In this document: in pieces, positions 45,029 to 54,242 of the stretch
Position numbering within the stretch: position 1 is the stretch's first letter
Layout of the letters: each line of letters begins with the position of its first letter
Assembly: GCA_030425145.1 (NCBI GenBank)
Contig: JAUHVK010000004.1
Span: forward strand, 124,001 to 188,000
DNA length: 64,000 bases
DNA from: Alphaproteobacteria bacterium
Lineage (GTDB): Bacteria; Pseudomonadota; Alphaproteobacteria; Rhodobacterales; Rhodobacteraceae
Direction: 5' to 3'
Position numbers and translations under genes: made by a program
Notes under the pieces: model-generated
What the model saw: the letters and a program-made list of their open reading frames with translations, nothing else
What the model was told of the DNA's origin: nothing
The model's database searches: none

Positions 45029-45342
45029 AGCCGTACCCTATTCCCAACTGTTGGCTACTATCGCACAAATATGATCAAAGTTGGGCGCGCTGCGGCATCG
45101 CAAAAGAACTCTTTCGAGAGTCCTTCACGCGCATCATGGCGATGCGAGTTCTGCCTCGGCGTCAAACTTGATCTACCGGCACTATCTTGCTGAAGGCTCA
45201 AAGAAAAAAGCGCCGTATCAGCAAAGGGTTCGATGCAGGCACAAGAGTTGCCACGCTGCGTAGCCCTCCGGAATGAAAGCGGAACCCCGCGTGAACGCGG
45301 CATCGAGTAATGTGCCACGTAACTTGAGTGTCGACGCCGCAA
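45029..45342. other. 314-bp intergenic region upstream of the PKS operon
   Basis: No credible gene on either strand; the short open frames here have no homology-like pattern or ribosome site. On the minus strand it must carry the PKS operon promoter. An 11-bp palindrome CCAACTGTTGG lies at 45044-45054, 16-26 bp before the PKS ATG, and a small stem CTCT-TTCG-AGAG lies about 75 bp upstream. No consensus -35/-10 pair or lux-type box is convincing. Confidence 0.6.
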
Positions 45343-46215
45343 TTACCGGCCTCGACTCCACCCATTGTCCGTGCTCCCGGTCAACCGAACGGCGATAGCG
45401 ACACCTGAGTAAACGGCAAACCCCAATGGATCCTGTAGGGCAAGAATTGCTTTTTCTTTCAGCGGAAAGGCTGGTTTGTCGTCATTAGCGAGCAATTCTG
45501 AATAGAGCGCACGTATTTCATCAACGCCCGCATTCTGACGTCGACGCACACGGATTAGATTGCGCCAACCCTCGACCAAGGGCCATGTGTAGGTTGCGGG
45601 CACTCCAACCCGTTCATCCGGTCGGAACGAGAGGCGGACAAACGTGTCGTCAGAAATGATGTCCGGAAAGCTGTCCCATCGCATCCGACCCGCCGCATTG
45701 ACCGCGAACACACCTGCTCCGGGTACGCCGTGAGTCATGAACGGCACCTTGGAATAAATGCGCGCATAAGCATTGGTGATACGGGACTTTGCAGGAGCTA
45801 GGATCAGTGTACCGCTCGCGTAGCGTGGCTGGGATGTTTCGAGAACATCCTGTAACTGGCTTAGAAGTTGCTCTGAAACTTCGACATCCGCATCAAGGTA
45901 GACCCGGTTCGGCGCACGAGCCACGTGATCACCGGCATTCAATGCGCCCAGTTTACCGCCTTCCTTGCGATCCAACACCTGAAGGCTCAGCCCTCGTTCA
46001 GCAAACAGGGGTTGCATCTCAAGCGCTTTTTCAGTGGTGCGGTCGCGGCTCCCGTTCGAAATCACGATCGTCTCGAAAGGCACATCTTTCTGCCATTCGC
46101 TTTGCAAGACCGCGTCAAGACACTTCCCGATCAGCGCCTCTTCGTTAGAGGCGGGGATCAATACGCTGAGCAGCGGCAATGTCACGGATTTCGAACCGTG
46201 CGCTCTCTGCGGCAT
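45343..46215 (-). CDS. Glycosyltransferase family 2
   Basis: 290 residues. LSVLIPASNEEALIGKCLDAVLQS, TIVISNGSRDRT, KLGALNAGDH and the metal site VYLDADVEVS mark a GT-A transferase; FPDIISDDTFVRLSF supplies the catalytic Asp region. It ends 314 bp before the PKS operon on the same strand, and no strong terminator separates them. It is probably part of the polysaccharide locus rather than the hybrid pathway, but the two may be connected. Confidence 0.88.
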   Translation of the reverse strand: MPQRAHGSKSVTLPLLSVLIPASNEEALIGKCLDAVLQSEWQKDVPFETIVISNGSRDRTTEKALEMQPLFAERGLSLQVLDRKEGGKLGALNAGDHVARAPNRVYLDADVEVSEQLLSQLQDVLETSQPRYASGTLILAPAKSRITNAYARIYSKVPFMTHGVPGAGVFAVNAAGRMRWDSFPDIISDDTFVRLSFRPDERVGVPATYTWPLVEGWRNLIRVRRRQNAGVDEIRALYSELLANDDKPAFPLKEKAILALQDPLGFAVYSGVAIAVRLTGSTDNGWSRGR

Positions 46216-46251
46216 GACAAGACGTTTCCTTTGGGTTCAAGGCAATGCAGA

Positions 46252-46267
46252 CCGACGGCTGCGTCGG
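46252..46267 (-). terminator. Hairpin after the glycoside-hydrolase-like gene
   Basis: CCGACG pairs with CGTCGG around a 4-nt loop, about 55 bp after the minus-strand stop at 46320. No T tract follows, so it is a weak candidate. Confidence 0.35.
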
Positions 46268-46319
46268 CAAAGGATAGTGCCAATTTCATGGTGGCAGGAA
46301 AAGAGTACATTAGTTGTCT

Positions 46320-47990
46320 TTACTTAATGCCGGCCGCTTTGCGTAGCACCTGCCACCTCGGGTTGTCATCGCTCAGGTGCCTCAATGCCCCCCAGCTTCC
46401 CCACTTGCTGGGCGCGGCAACATCGACAAACGCATTGAACGGGCTGTCTGTCAGACCGCTCCATGCATCCAATGCTTCCTGATAGATTTCTGCCATCTGA
46501 GTGCTGTAATTGAAGGTTTTCAAAAACCCGACCAACCTCTCGTCTTCAACCGCGCCGCCATAAGGGGTCGCGTGTGTACCCCCCTCGTACATGATGAGTT
46601 CCAAGCCGTGATCGGATGCAACCCGCGCGTGGTATGGCCAGACGTCTTCGGTAAGTTCCCGCAAAGACCCGGATCGCACCAATTCCGCCGCGTAGCTTTC
46701 GACCCCAGAAAACTGATGCGCTTTCACGTATTCACGTAGCGCAACGCGGGACAAACCATCGGCCCGTCCCTCGGCCTCGGCATGGACGGCCGCCTGTTCC
46801 AGTGCGTCTCCCAAGACCTCCGGCTCGCCAAGCTCTCCAGCGAAATAGCCAGTTACTGCGTAGGAGTCGAACATGTCGACGGGCGCATGACCCAAAGAGC
46901 TTACGGCGCGATCACCGAAGAGGATGGACTGTTCAAGCTCGGGCCATCCGGTGTGCACGGCAACGACTCGGTTCATTCGGGTTGCGGCCTCTGTTCCATA
47001 GACATCAGACCAGATTTTCATCACTTCAGCCGCTCGCAGGCCATAAAACTGAACCCAGCCGTCGGCGGTTTCCCCCCAAAGCTTTTCCGCCTGGTCGCGC
47101 GCCCAGACGGATTGTTCGAAGATGAAATTCCAGACCTCGTTGGAAAACTCTATATAGGCCATGCGATCCGGCTCGAGGTCGTCTTTGACCGTTTCCGCAA
47201 AGCGGCGCACAAGGTCATCGTCGGCCAGATGCGGAATGTTGAACCACGGGTCTGCACCGATACTGTTGGCGAGATTGATCATCACAGGCACTGGAACGCC
47301 GCGCCAGACATACGAAAAATCATCCGGAGTGGGCATTTCAGCCCAATGGACGAGAGGCGATCCATTGGTGAACATCCAATCCATGAACCGAACCTGCTCG
47401 ACCTGACCCAACCGATCCAGCCAATCAGGGTTGAACACCGCACCCGCATCAAAATCGTCTAGGTATTTCTCTGGAATGACTTCGATATCGCGAATCGGAT
47501 CATCCGCATGAGTCGCAGCAATCGAAATTCCGACCGAACCAGGCCCCGGAGTATAGCGGAACACGAGACGTCCGGGTTCGCGAGTAACCACCTTCGCCCG
47601 CCCGGTCACCGACAGATTACCCCGCCCTTCATATCTCACCACGTAACGACCATTTAGATGGCGCGCATCCTCGGATTGATCAGTCAGGATCAGTGCTTCA
47701 AGCTTGGTCAGACCATCCGGGATCCGCACAGGCCATCCGTGATCATCGAACACGCCCTCTGCGCGCATGTCGTCGAAATCTGCACCACCCCACCGATCCG
47801 GCAAGTGGCCAATCCAAGGCCGGGCAGATTTCATCACATCAATGAAAGGGTGCTGTGTTGACCAGTCGGATATCCCGTTCAGCCCGAACGCGACCCCATT
47901 TTCTGCCGACACTGGTTTCGTAAAACCTGACAAAACCAGCATGGCAAAAAGCGCGATGTGGGCCAAAACTCGAGCGTTTTTTAGGAGCAT
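46320..47990 (-). CDS. Secreted glycoside-hydrolase-like protein (clan GH-A pattern)
   Basis: 556 residues from the ATG at 47990, which has TGGAGACC just upstream and opens a good signal peptide (LLKNARVLAHIALFAMLVLSG...VSA). The mature protein looks like a beta domain followed by a TIM-barrel: YIEFSNEVWN supplies an Asn-Glu pair (284-285), the usual acid/base of clan GH-A, and ELIMYEGGTHA supplies a second Glu (469) in the nucleophile position. I cannot give a family number. A periplasmic or extracellular role in trimming or degrading the locus polysaccharide is likely. It follows the flagellar operon by 68 bp on the same strand. Confidence 0.72.
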   Translation of the reverse strand: MLLKNARVLAHIALFAMLVLSGFTKPVSAENGVAFGLNGISDWSTQHPFIDVMKSARPWIGHLPDRWGGADFDDMRAEGVFDDHGWPVRIPDGLTKLEALILTDQSEDARHLNGRYVVRYEGRGNLSVTGRAKVVTREPGRLVFRYTPGPGSVGISIAATHADDPIRDIEVIPEKYLDDFDAGAVFNPDWLDRLGQVEQVRFMDWMFTNGSPLVHWAEMPTPDDFSYVWRGVPVPVMINLANSIGADPWFNIPHLADDDLVRRFAETVKDDLEPDRMAYIEFSNEVWNFIFEQSVWARDQAEKLWGETADGWVQFYGLRAAEVMKIWSDVYGTEAATRMNRVVAVHTGWPELEQSILFGDRAVSSLGHAPVDMFDSYAVTGYFAGELGEPEVLGDALEQAAVHAEAEGRADGLSRVALREYVKAHQFSGVESYAAELVRSGSLRELTEDVWPYHARVASDHGLELIMYEGGTHATPYGGAVEDERLVGFLKTFNYSTQMAEIYQEALDAWSGLTDSPFNAFVDVAAPSKWGSWGALRHLSDDNPRWQVLRKAAGIK

Positions 47991-48058
47991 GTGGTCTCCA
48001 AGAAAATTACTATCCTCAGATAACAATGAAACTGCATCCGCTTCCATGGGATTCAGCA

Positions 48059-49765
48059 CTACCTTCCGAGGCGTGCTGTAACCTCTCGACGCAAGGCTTC
48101 TGCGGCAACCAATCGTTCCCTAGCCTTTTCAACTGTCCAGTCATCACTCGACCAAACGGGTGGATGTTCGACGGGCAAATCCAACCCGATCGTCAATTGG
48201 GTGGTTTCCACGTCCGCTCCAGCCGCGCCAAGCCGCTCGCGTTCCTGATGCGTGGCAGATGAACGTGGCGAAATTGTGAACCCTTCATCCGACAATCGTT
48301 TCTCAAGTCGAGACATAGCGTTCTTTGAAGGGGATGGTTCCAAATTCGGGACAAACGCCAAGGCGATTTCGACAAAGGTCACGCTGTCCGCAGCATCGAC
48401 GAGATGAGACACAAGGTCGGTTGCTCCACGTTCTCGCGTCGCTTCATCCAGCGCCGCGTCGGTCGACAGAGCTGCCAAAGCATCAAAGTAGCGACCATGA
48501 GCGAGATAAGAGCGAAAAGCAGCCTGCCAGCTTTCCTGCTCCAACTCTGTTCCTCGCAATTCGATCGTCAGTGCAGCCAATGCATCTGGATCAGTGCTTG
48601 CTTCGGAAGGTGGGGCTTGCTCAGGCATTCTGTCGCCTAAGGTAATCTCGGCGCGATGGTGTTGGGAAAGCTCTGGGAAAAGGTCAGGAGAAATTTCCGA
48701 AATATACGGTTCAATCCCTGGATACAGCAACATTTGCAAGCCAATGGGGAAAGTGGCGAATGTGTTGACCACCGATATCTTTACCTCGCTGGGCGCATCA
48801 TGTGGGGCCCGCATGGTCGCGATCAGAACATCATGCAAAGGGTTGCACTCCCCGAAACGATGCGCCCCGATGTCAGCCGATCCCAGTAGCATCTTTTCGA
48901 ATTCAATGAATTCAGTTCGGTCACGCGGCGGAGTGGCAAAATTGGAAATTGCCATTTTCGCCTCTTCGAGCCGACCTTCGGACAGATAGCTCAGGACGGA
49001 GTTCTGCGACAGCGTGTCTGCCAAATCTGGGTCCGCCCAATCTGCACTGATTGACGCCCCAAGCCTATTTTCTTTGTTTTCATCACTCCGCGCGTTGATA
49101 CGTTCCCATACATTTTCGGACCAAGAACACGCTTTTGCGTGCCCTAGATCAGACAACACCACGTCGTCAAATGCGGCAGGTTCGTGCGTTTCCGTCGGCT
49201 CCGGAAGAGCCTTGGCCAGACTGGAAAACCCCTGAATATGCGACGTGTCGCTGAGTTGAGACGAGACCGTCCGATGAACGCGGTCCATCACCGAGTAATC
49301 AACAGGAAAGAGGTCAGTTTTCACACTTTGGTGCTCAGACCGTTCGGGAAATCTGCCGTCCTCTGGCGGCAAAACCGGCACATAAGCAGGCTGGACCCGG
49401 TGATTTTCTTGAACATCAATAATGATGAGTCTCGCATCCTCTAGGAGGACAACTGGTTTGCACTCACAGTCCAGCCCCACCACCAGGCCTTCTGCAGTTT
49501 GGGAAACGGAAGCAATGCGATCTGAGTCGATCCTGTCGAACAACCTGCTGTCGTCCAGAGACGTAATGGCAGGCGAGATGCGAAGAAGGAAGGATTGCGC
49601 GCCGAGATTTTGCATGTGCCACTCCTGCACATCCTTCTCCACTGCAACGGTCATGCGGGTAAAACTGCCATGTTCGCCGCCGCGCAAAACACCCGTGTTT
49701 GCCGCTGCCGAAAGCGGGAAAGCACAGCAGACAAATACCAAGGCAAAGCGAAACATGTCAGCCAT
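48059..49765 (-). CDS. Periplasmic protein of unknown function in the flagellar operon
   Basis: 568 residues. The first residues carry a signal peptide (MFRFALVFVCCAFPLSAAA, from an alternative ATG at 49756 or the ATG at 49765). Residues ~30-120 form a beta-rich domain somewhat like AMIN domains (SFTRMTVAVEKDVQEWHM; GLVVGLDCECKPVVLLEDARLIIIDV). The rest is helical and repeat-like, as in TPR/Sel1-type scaffolds. The start overlaps the motA stop by 8 bp, so it belongs to the motor operon. A periplasmic motor accessory role, comparable in position and location to MotC of rhizobia, is possible; sequence relation is not shown. Confidence 0.8.
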   Translation of the reverse strand: MADMFRFALVFVCCAFPLSAAANTGVLRGGEHGSFTRMTVAVEKDVQEWHMQNLGAQSFLLRISPAITSLDDSRLFDRIDSDRIASVSQTAEGLVVGLDCECKPVVLLEDARLIIIDVQENHRVQPAYVPVLPPEDGRFPERSEHQSVKTDLFPVDYSVMDRVHRTVSSQLSDTSHIQGFSSLAKALPEPTETHEPAAFDDVVLSDLGHAKACSWSENVWERINARSDENKENRLGASISADWADPDLADTLSQNSVLSYLSEGRLEEAKMAISNFATPPRDRTEFIEFEKMLLGSADIGAHRFGECNPLHDVLIATMRAPHDAPSEVKISVVNTFATFPIGLQMLLYPGIEPYISEISPDLFPELSQHHRAEITLGDRMPEQAPPSEASTDPDALAALTIELRGTELEQESWQAAFRSYLAHGRYFDALAALSTDAALDEATRERGATDLVSHLVDAADSVTFVEIALAFVPNLEPSPSKNAMSRLEKRLSDEGFTISPRSSATHQERERLGAAGADVETTQLTIGLDLPVEHPPVWSSDDWTVEKARERLVAAEALRREVTARLGR

Positions 49766-50624
49766 TGGCCTTCAACGTCCGTAGTGCGTCGTCCAACGTC
49801 GCAAAGGCAGGGCGGAATTGGTGCGGAATGGCCTGTCGCGCGACTTCGAGGCACATTTTGGGCGGATGCTGGTGCAAATGCGAAACAAAGACTTCCTTGA
49901 TCGTGCGATAGAAATTTATGTCTTCATCTGCGGCAGCCTTCACTTTGAGAGCAAATGGCGCGACCAGGCAGTAGGCGAGAAACACGCCCAGAAATGTTCC
50001 GACAAGCGCCCCGCCGATCAGTTTTCCCAAAACTTCAGGCGGCTGATCGATTGATCCCATGGTTTTGATCACACCCAAGACGGCGGCAACAATGCCTAAT
50101 GCAGGTAAACCGTCGGCAATGGATTGAAGGCCATGCACGGATTGCTCAAGGTGGTGTTTTGTTTCCTCGATCTTTCTGTCCAAGAGCTCTTCTACCTGCA
50201 TCGGATCGTCATAGTTCATCGACGCCGCGCGCAGCGTGTCACAAATGATGTCGAGCGCGGCATGATCCTTTTGCAGCTTCGGAAACTGGGCAAAAATCTC
50301 GGATCCCTGCGGGTCGTCGATATGCGCCTCCAGACTGACGGGATTTTTGCGTGCCAGATGGATCAGTTGATACAGCACCTTCAACAATTGGTTGTAATCC
50401 TCTGCCTTCCACTGGCTGCCTTTAAAGACCTTCAGGGTATCTTTGCCGGTCTGTTTGAGTGACGCGAAGGTGTTACCAACTGCAAATGCGCCCACGGCCG
50501 CACCACCGATCATCATCATTTCGAATGGAAGCGATTTGAGGATGATACCAAGCTTGCCACCCGCCAGAAGATAGCCGCCAAAGACCATGACAAAGGTGAA
50601 AGTGATGCCGGCCAGTGCAATCAT
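49758..50624 (-). CDS. motA: Flagellar motor stator protein MotA
   Basis: 288 residues. Four transmembrane segments are seen: two at the N-terminus (ALAGITFTFVMVFGGYLLAGG; MMMIGGAAVGAFAVG) and two later (LPALGIVAAVLGVIKTMGS; LIGGALVGTFLGVFLAYCLVAPFAL). The cytoplasmic loop between them carries charged residues that contact FliG. The conserved Pro residues of the channel helices are present (GLPALGIV and VAPFAL). With MotB it forms the proton channel driving rotation. motB lies six genes earlier in the same run. Confidence 0.95.
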   Translation of the reverse strand: MIALAGITFTFVMVFGGYLLAGGKLGIILKSLPFEMMMIGGAAVGAFAVGNTFASLKQTGKDTLKVFKGSQWKAEDYNQLLKVLYQLIHLARKNPVSLEAHIDDPQGSEIFAQFPKLQKDHAALDIICDTLRAASMNYDDPMQVEELLDRKIEETKHHLEQSVHGLQSIADGLPALGIVAAVLGVIKTMGSIDQPPEVLGKLIGGALVGTFLGVFLAYCLVAPFALKVKAAADEDINFYRTIKEVFVSHLHQHPPKMCLEVARQAIPHQFRPAFATLDDALRTLKANG

Positions 50625-50654
50625 CGCAGGCTCCCTGTGTGCTCGTTGTCCGGA

Positions 50655-51755
50655 TTACATCACGACGAAATCGGCATGCAGCGCCCCTGCCGCCTTGATC
50701 GTCTTGAGAATGTCGATCAGATCATTCGGCGTGATTCCCAAGGCGTTCAGACCCGTGATCACATCAGAAAGCGTTGTACTTCCCGGAACTTCCGCCAATG
50801 AGACCGCCGGCGCATTGCCTATTCGAGCCGAAGATCGCGGAACGACAACGGTTTCACCTTCGGCAAAGGGGTTGGGTTGTACGACGATCGGTTGCTCCTC
50901 AACCGTTAGCGTCAAATTGCCTTTCGACACCGCGACCCGCGAAACGCGCACATTCTCGCTAATCACGATCGTTCCAGATCTTTGATCAACCACGACCCGT
51001 GCCAGCGTATCCGGTTCGATCCGGAGGTTTTCGATCTGAGCTAGAAGGTGGGAAGGCGAGTTCGCCGAAGTGCTTTTCAAGTCGATCGCAATGGTTCCAG
51101 CATCCACCATGGTGGCAAGGCCCGCGCCTGCCGCCACGTTGATCGCGCGTTCTACGCGGTAGGCGGTCGAAAAATCGGGGTTCTTCAGCGCGAGGACCAA
51201 CCTGCCCATCGCGCCGAACTCGAACGCGACTTCCCGTTCCACTGTCGCGCCCGACGGGATGCTTCCTGCGGTAGGAACCCCTTGAACAATCCTTGCAGCT
51301 TCACCTTCGGCGGCGACTCCGCCAGCGATTATGGAACCTTGCGCCACAGCATAGATCTGGCCGTCTGCGGCATTGAGCGGTGTCATCACCAATGTGCCGC
51401 CCCGCAGGCTTGACGCGTCTCCGATCGCGGAAACGGTGACGTCGATGCGACTACCGGCGCGTGCAAATGGTTGAAGCTCTGCAGTAACGATCACGGCGGC
51501 AACATTTTTTGCCCTGAACTGTTCTCCGGTGACATTGACGCCAAGCCGTTCAAGAATATTGGACATAATGTCTTCGGTAAACGGCGCGTTTCGAAGCCCA
51601 TCGCCCGTGCCGTCAAGCCCGACGACCAATCCATAGCCGACCAGATCGTTGCCGCGCACCCCCTCGAAGTCGGCCAAATCCTTGAGTCGCACTCCTTGGG
51701 CACAAACGAGTCCGGGAAAGAGGATCAACAGAAATGCGAGAACTGTCTGCCTCAT
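50655..51755 (-). CDS. flgI: Flagellar P-ring protein FlgI
   Basis: 366 residues with a signal peptide (MRQTVLAFLLILFPGLVCAQ). The family opening RLKDLADFEGVRGNDLVGYGLVVGLDGTGDGL and the block RIDVTVSAIGDASSLRGGTLVMTPL are intact, as is the C-terminal TTLSDVITGLNALGITPNDLIDILKTIKAAGALHAD. It assembles the periplasmic P ring around the rod. The start overlaps the flgL stop by 4 bp. flgA and flgH are not in the window. Confidence 0.96.
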   Translation of the reverse strand: MRQTVLAFLLILFPGLVCAQGVRLKDLADFEGVRGNDLVGYGLVVGLDGTGDGLRNAPFTEDIMSNILERLGVNVTGEQFRAKNVAAVIVTAELQPFARAGSRIDVTVSAIGDASSLRGGTLVMTPLNAADGQIYAVAQGSIIAGGVAAEGEAARIVQGVPTAGSIPSGATVEREVAFEFGAMGRLVLALKNPDFSTAYRVERAINVAAGAGLATMVDAGTIAIDLKSTSANSPSHLLAQIENLRIEPDTLARVVVDQRSGTIVISENVRVSRVAVSKGNLTLTVEEQPIVVQPNPFAEGETVVVPRSSARIGNAPAVSLAEVPGSTTLSDVITGLNALGITPNDLIDILKTIKAAGALHADFVVM

Positions 51756-52756
51756 CTCAGGTACTCCGCCAGCGATACGCGACCCTGTCGGGCTGCAATG
51801 CGATAGAAGACATCGAGCTGTTGTTGAGCTGCTTCAAATTCAGACGCGGCCTGGAACTGATCAACCCCCAGTAGAGACATGCGATTCAAATCAGTGCGTT
51901 CCAGCTCGTTTTCAGTTTCAACCCGGGACGCCTCGATCATCATTTCGATCAATCCGACCCCGGCTCTCTCTTCAGTCAGGGTTCGGTCTGTCTGAACGAG
52001 GGTCTTGCGTGCTTGCTCAAGCAGGTCTTGCTGGTCACTCACGGCAAATCCGAGAGCCGGTTCTGACGCAAAAACCGCTGTTGCCAATCCCGCCAATAGT
52101 TCACGGACACTATCGCTATCTGCGCGCAGACCAAAGGTAACGGTATTCTCTGGCCCGATCGAATGTTGAGCAAACCCAGAGACAGAGCCCGAATATACAT
52201 TGGTCTCAAACGGGCCTCCCAGAGTCTCGAACCATCCCGCGATTGCGTTCTTTGCCGCATCAGGCGTCATCGGTCCGACGATGTCGTTGCGCAGCATATC
52301 CAACAAAGTCTGACCATCAAGAAGTGGCTTTGCGTCGGTGGCAGAACCGGACAAAAGAAAACGACCAGCGATCTCCGTGCTCAGGGCATTGACCGTATCG
52401 ACAAAGACCCGTTCCGCGGAGACCGACAACGTCTTCAGTTCCGACGATGTCTGTATCTGTGACGCAAGTGCTAGGTCACTTGCCAATTGGCTCGCCTGAT
52501 TTTGGATCCGGTCGAGAAGCTGTTGTGTGGCAGAGGCAAATACGGCTGCTTCGGCGATGCCGCGCTGATGCTGCTCAAGCAATTGCGCTTTGCGATCGAG
52601 CAAGGAAATCGCGAGGGTCGATCCACCAAGATGCCTGGTTTTTTCCTGTGTAATACCAGTTGTCGCTTCTTGTGCTGCAGTTTCCGCAGAAATGCGAAGC
52701 CGGGCCTGGAATTGACCAGAGAGCATGAACGTTGCAAGATCGCCGATGGCACGCAT
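51752..52756 (-). CDS. flgL: Flagellar hook-filament junction protein FlgL
   Basis: 334 residues. N- and C-terminal flagellin-like helices flank a variable middle: the C-terminus ELERTDLNRMSLLGVDQFQAASEFEAAQQQLDVFYRIAARQGRVSLAEYLR is typical of FlgL rather than flagellin. The N-terminus (IGDLATFMLSGQFQARLRIS) lacks the usual STxM opening. It is exported through the flagellar type III system and sits between FlgK and the filament. It follows flgK by 11 bp. Confidence 0.88.
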   Translation of the reverse strand: MRAIGDLATFMLSGQFQARLRISAETAAQEATTGITQEKTRHLGGSTLAISLLDRKAQLLEQHQRGIAEAAVFASATQQLLDRIQNQASQLASDLALASQIQTSSELKTLSVSAERVFVDTVNALSTEIAGRFLLSGSATDAKPLLDGQTLLDMLRNDIVGPMTPDAAKNAIAGWFETLGGPFETNVYSGSVSGFAQHSIGPENTVTFGLRADSDSVRELLAGLATAVFASEPALGFAVSDQQDLLEQARKTLVQTDRTLTEERAGVGLIEMMIEASRVETENELERTDLNRMSLLGVDQFQAASEFEAAQQQLDVFYRIAARQGRVSLAEYLR

Positions 52757-52767
52757 GGTTTGTTTCC

Positions 52768-54216
52768 TTATATGCTCAATAGTTCGGAAAGCATGTCGTC
52801 CACGACCTGAACGACGCGGGCATTGGCGGCGTAAGACTTTTCGAGTTCGATCAGCTTTTGCAGTTCTTGGTCGGTATTGACCCCGTTGCGAGCTGACGCC
52901 TGACGAAGATCATCAAGTCTCGTCGCCGCGCTCTCCTCTGCATCCACGAGACGAAGCCGATCTGATGCTACGTCATTCGATAGGCTGTGAAGATGACCAA
53001 CCAGTGAACGAGGGTTTGTACCAAGAGCAGGGGCCGAAGGAATGCGAGCAAGGGATATTTCGGAATGAAGGTTTAGAAGCAAGTCACTTTGACCTGCATC
53101 GCCTTGCTGGAGTGCATTGAGGCCGTCACGCCACCGCCAGATTTCGGGGCTGGGCGACGACAACAAGTGATTCAAACGAATGCGACCAGCGAGTCCTGTG
53201 ATCGCCGCCGGGTCGAGTTGCGCGCCATCATCCGTGAAGACCCCGAGATCCCCAGTGCCGAGGGTTTGATCCGGTCCCCCTGCACCGAACCGTTCGATCA
53301 TATCTCGGGCAATCGCGTCCAGATGGTCATGCGCATTCGGCGCAATCAAGTCGCGTATTTCAAAGAGTGCTTCGAGCGATCCCCCTTTCAACATGCCGGT
53401 CCCCGGTATCTCGACAGTTTTGTCGTTGACGGAGAGTTGTGAAACGAGCCCGTTGCCGACTGACATATGCGGCAAGACTACAGGCGTCGGAGTGAAGCCA
53501 AACTTCGCCGCGCATTCGTCAAGAAGCGTGCGGCCTTGCGTCGTAAAGACAGCAATCGCGCCACTGCCCCGTTCCACGACATGCAGCGGGACGAATTTGG
53601 ACAACGCCTGAAGCGTGGCGTCGCGCTGATCGAGCAATCCATGAACGTCTTGTCCGGAATGCTTAGCCGACATGATATGAGTATTGATGTCTTCAAGTTG
53701 TGCCAATCCCGAATTGATGTCCGCAACGGCACTGGCGATTTTGGCATCTGCCTCTGATCGCAGGTCAACCAGGCCTTGACTGGCCTTGTTCAGAGCCAAG
53801 GTCAAAGCTTCGGCTGCGGAGGACACGCTTTTCAATCGTGTTTGCGATGACGGGTCAGATGCGGCGGATAGCAGTTCTGATTCAAACCGTGTGAGTTTTT
53901 CTGCGATGGAGCCTATAGTGTCGATGCTGCCGACCAGTTGTTCCAATCCCGTTTGAAACGCGGCATGTGAAGAAGCCGCTGAATGCTCCGCGATGGCTAG
54001 ACGTGTTTGATAAGCACTGATCGGGTCACTGTACCTAGTGACTTGCGCGACGACGACGCCACCGGATGTTTGCCTGGCATTGGTCGACAAGCTGACAGCG
54101 CGTCGCGCATAGGTTTCGTTCATCGCGTTGGCGACGTTGGACGAAACGACGGTTGTCGCGGCGGCATTTGCAAATAATCCACTGACGGCGTTGGAAAGTG
54201 CACCAGAGAGTGACAT
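52768..54216 (-). CDS. flgK: Flagellar hook-associated protein FlgK
   Basis: 482 residues. The N-terminus SGALSNAVSGLFANAAATTVVSSNVANAMNETYARR is the rod/hook-family start, and the C-terminus NGVNTDQELQKLIELEKSYAANARVVQVVDDMLSELLSI is the conserved FlgK/FlgE-type helix. The central part is variable with a coiled-coil-like section near 100-200. It is the first junction protein on the hook. There are 26 bp between the flgE stop and this start. Confidence 0.93.
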   Translation of the reverse strand: MSLSGALSNAVSGLFANAAATTVVSSNVANAMNETYARRAVSLSTNARQTSGGVVVAQVTRYSDPISAYQTRLAIAEHSAASSHAAFQTGLEQLVGSIDTIGSIAEKLTRFESELLSAASDPSSQTRLKSVSSAAEALTLALNKASQGLVDLRSEADAKIASAVADINSGLAQLEDINTHIMSAKHSGQDVHGLLDQRDATLQALSKFVPLHVVERGSGAIAVFTTQGRTLLDECAAKFGFTPTPVVLPHMSVGNGLVSQLSVNDKTVEIPGTGMLKGGSLEALFEIRDLIAPNAHDHLDAIARDMIERFGAGGPDQTLGTGDLGVFTDDGAQLDPAAITGLAGRIRLNHLLSSPSPEIWRWRDGLNALQQGDAGQSDLLLNLHSEISLARIPSAPALGTNPRSLVGHLHSLSNDVASDRLRLVDAEESAATRLDDLRQASARNGVNTDQELQKLIELEKSYAANARVVQVVDDMLSELLSI

Positions 54217-54242
54217 GGCAATGTCCTTTTCGGTTTCAGCGA

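Noticed and set aside
45058-45342. Short open frames in the PKS upstream region (60 and 94 codons)
   Set aside because: No ribosome-binding sites, unusual composition, and mutual overlap on opposite strands; not credible genes.
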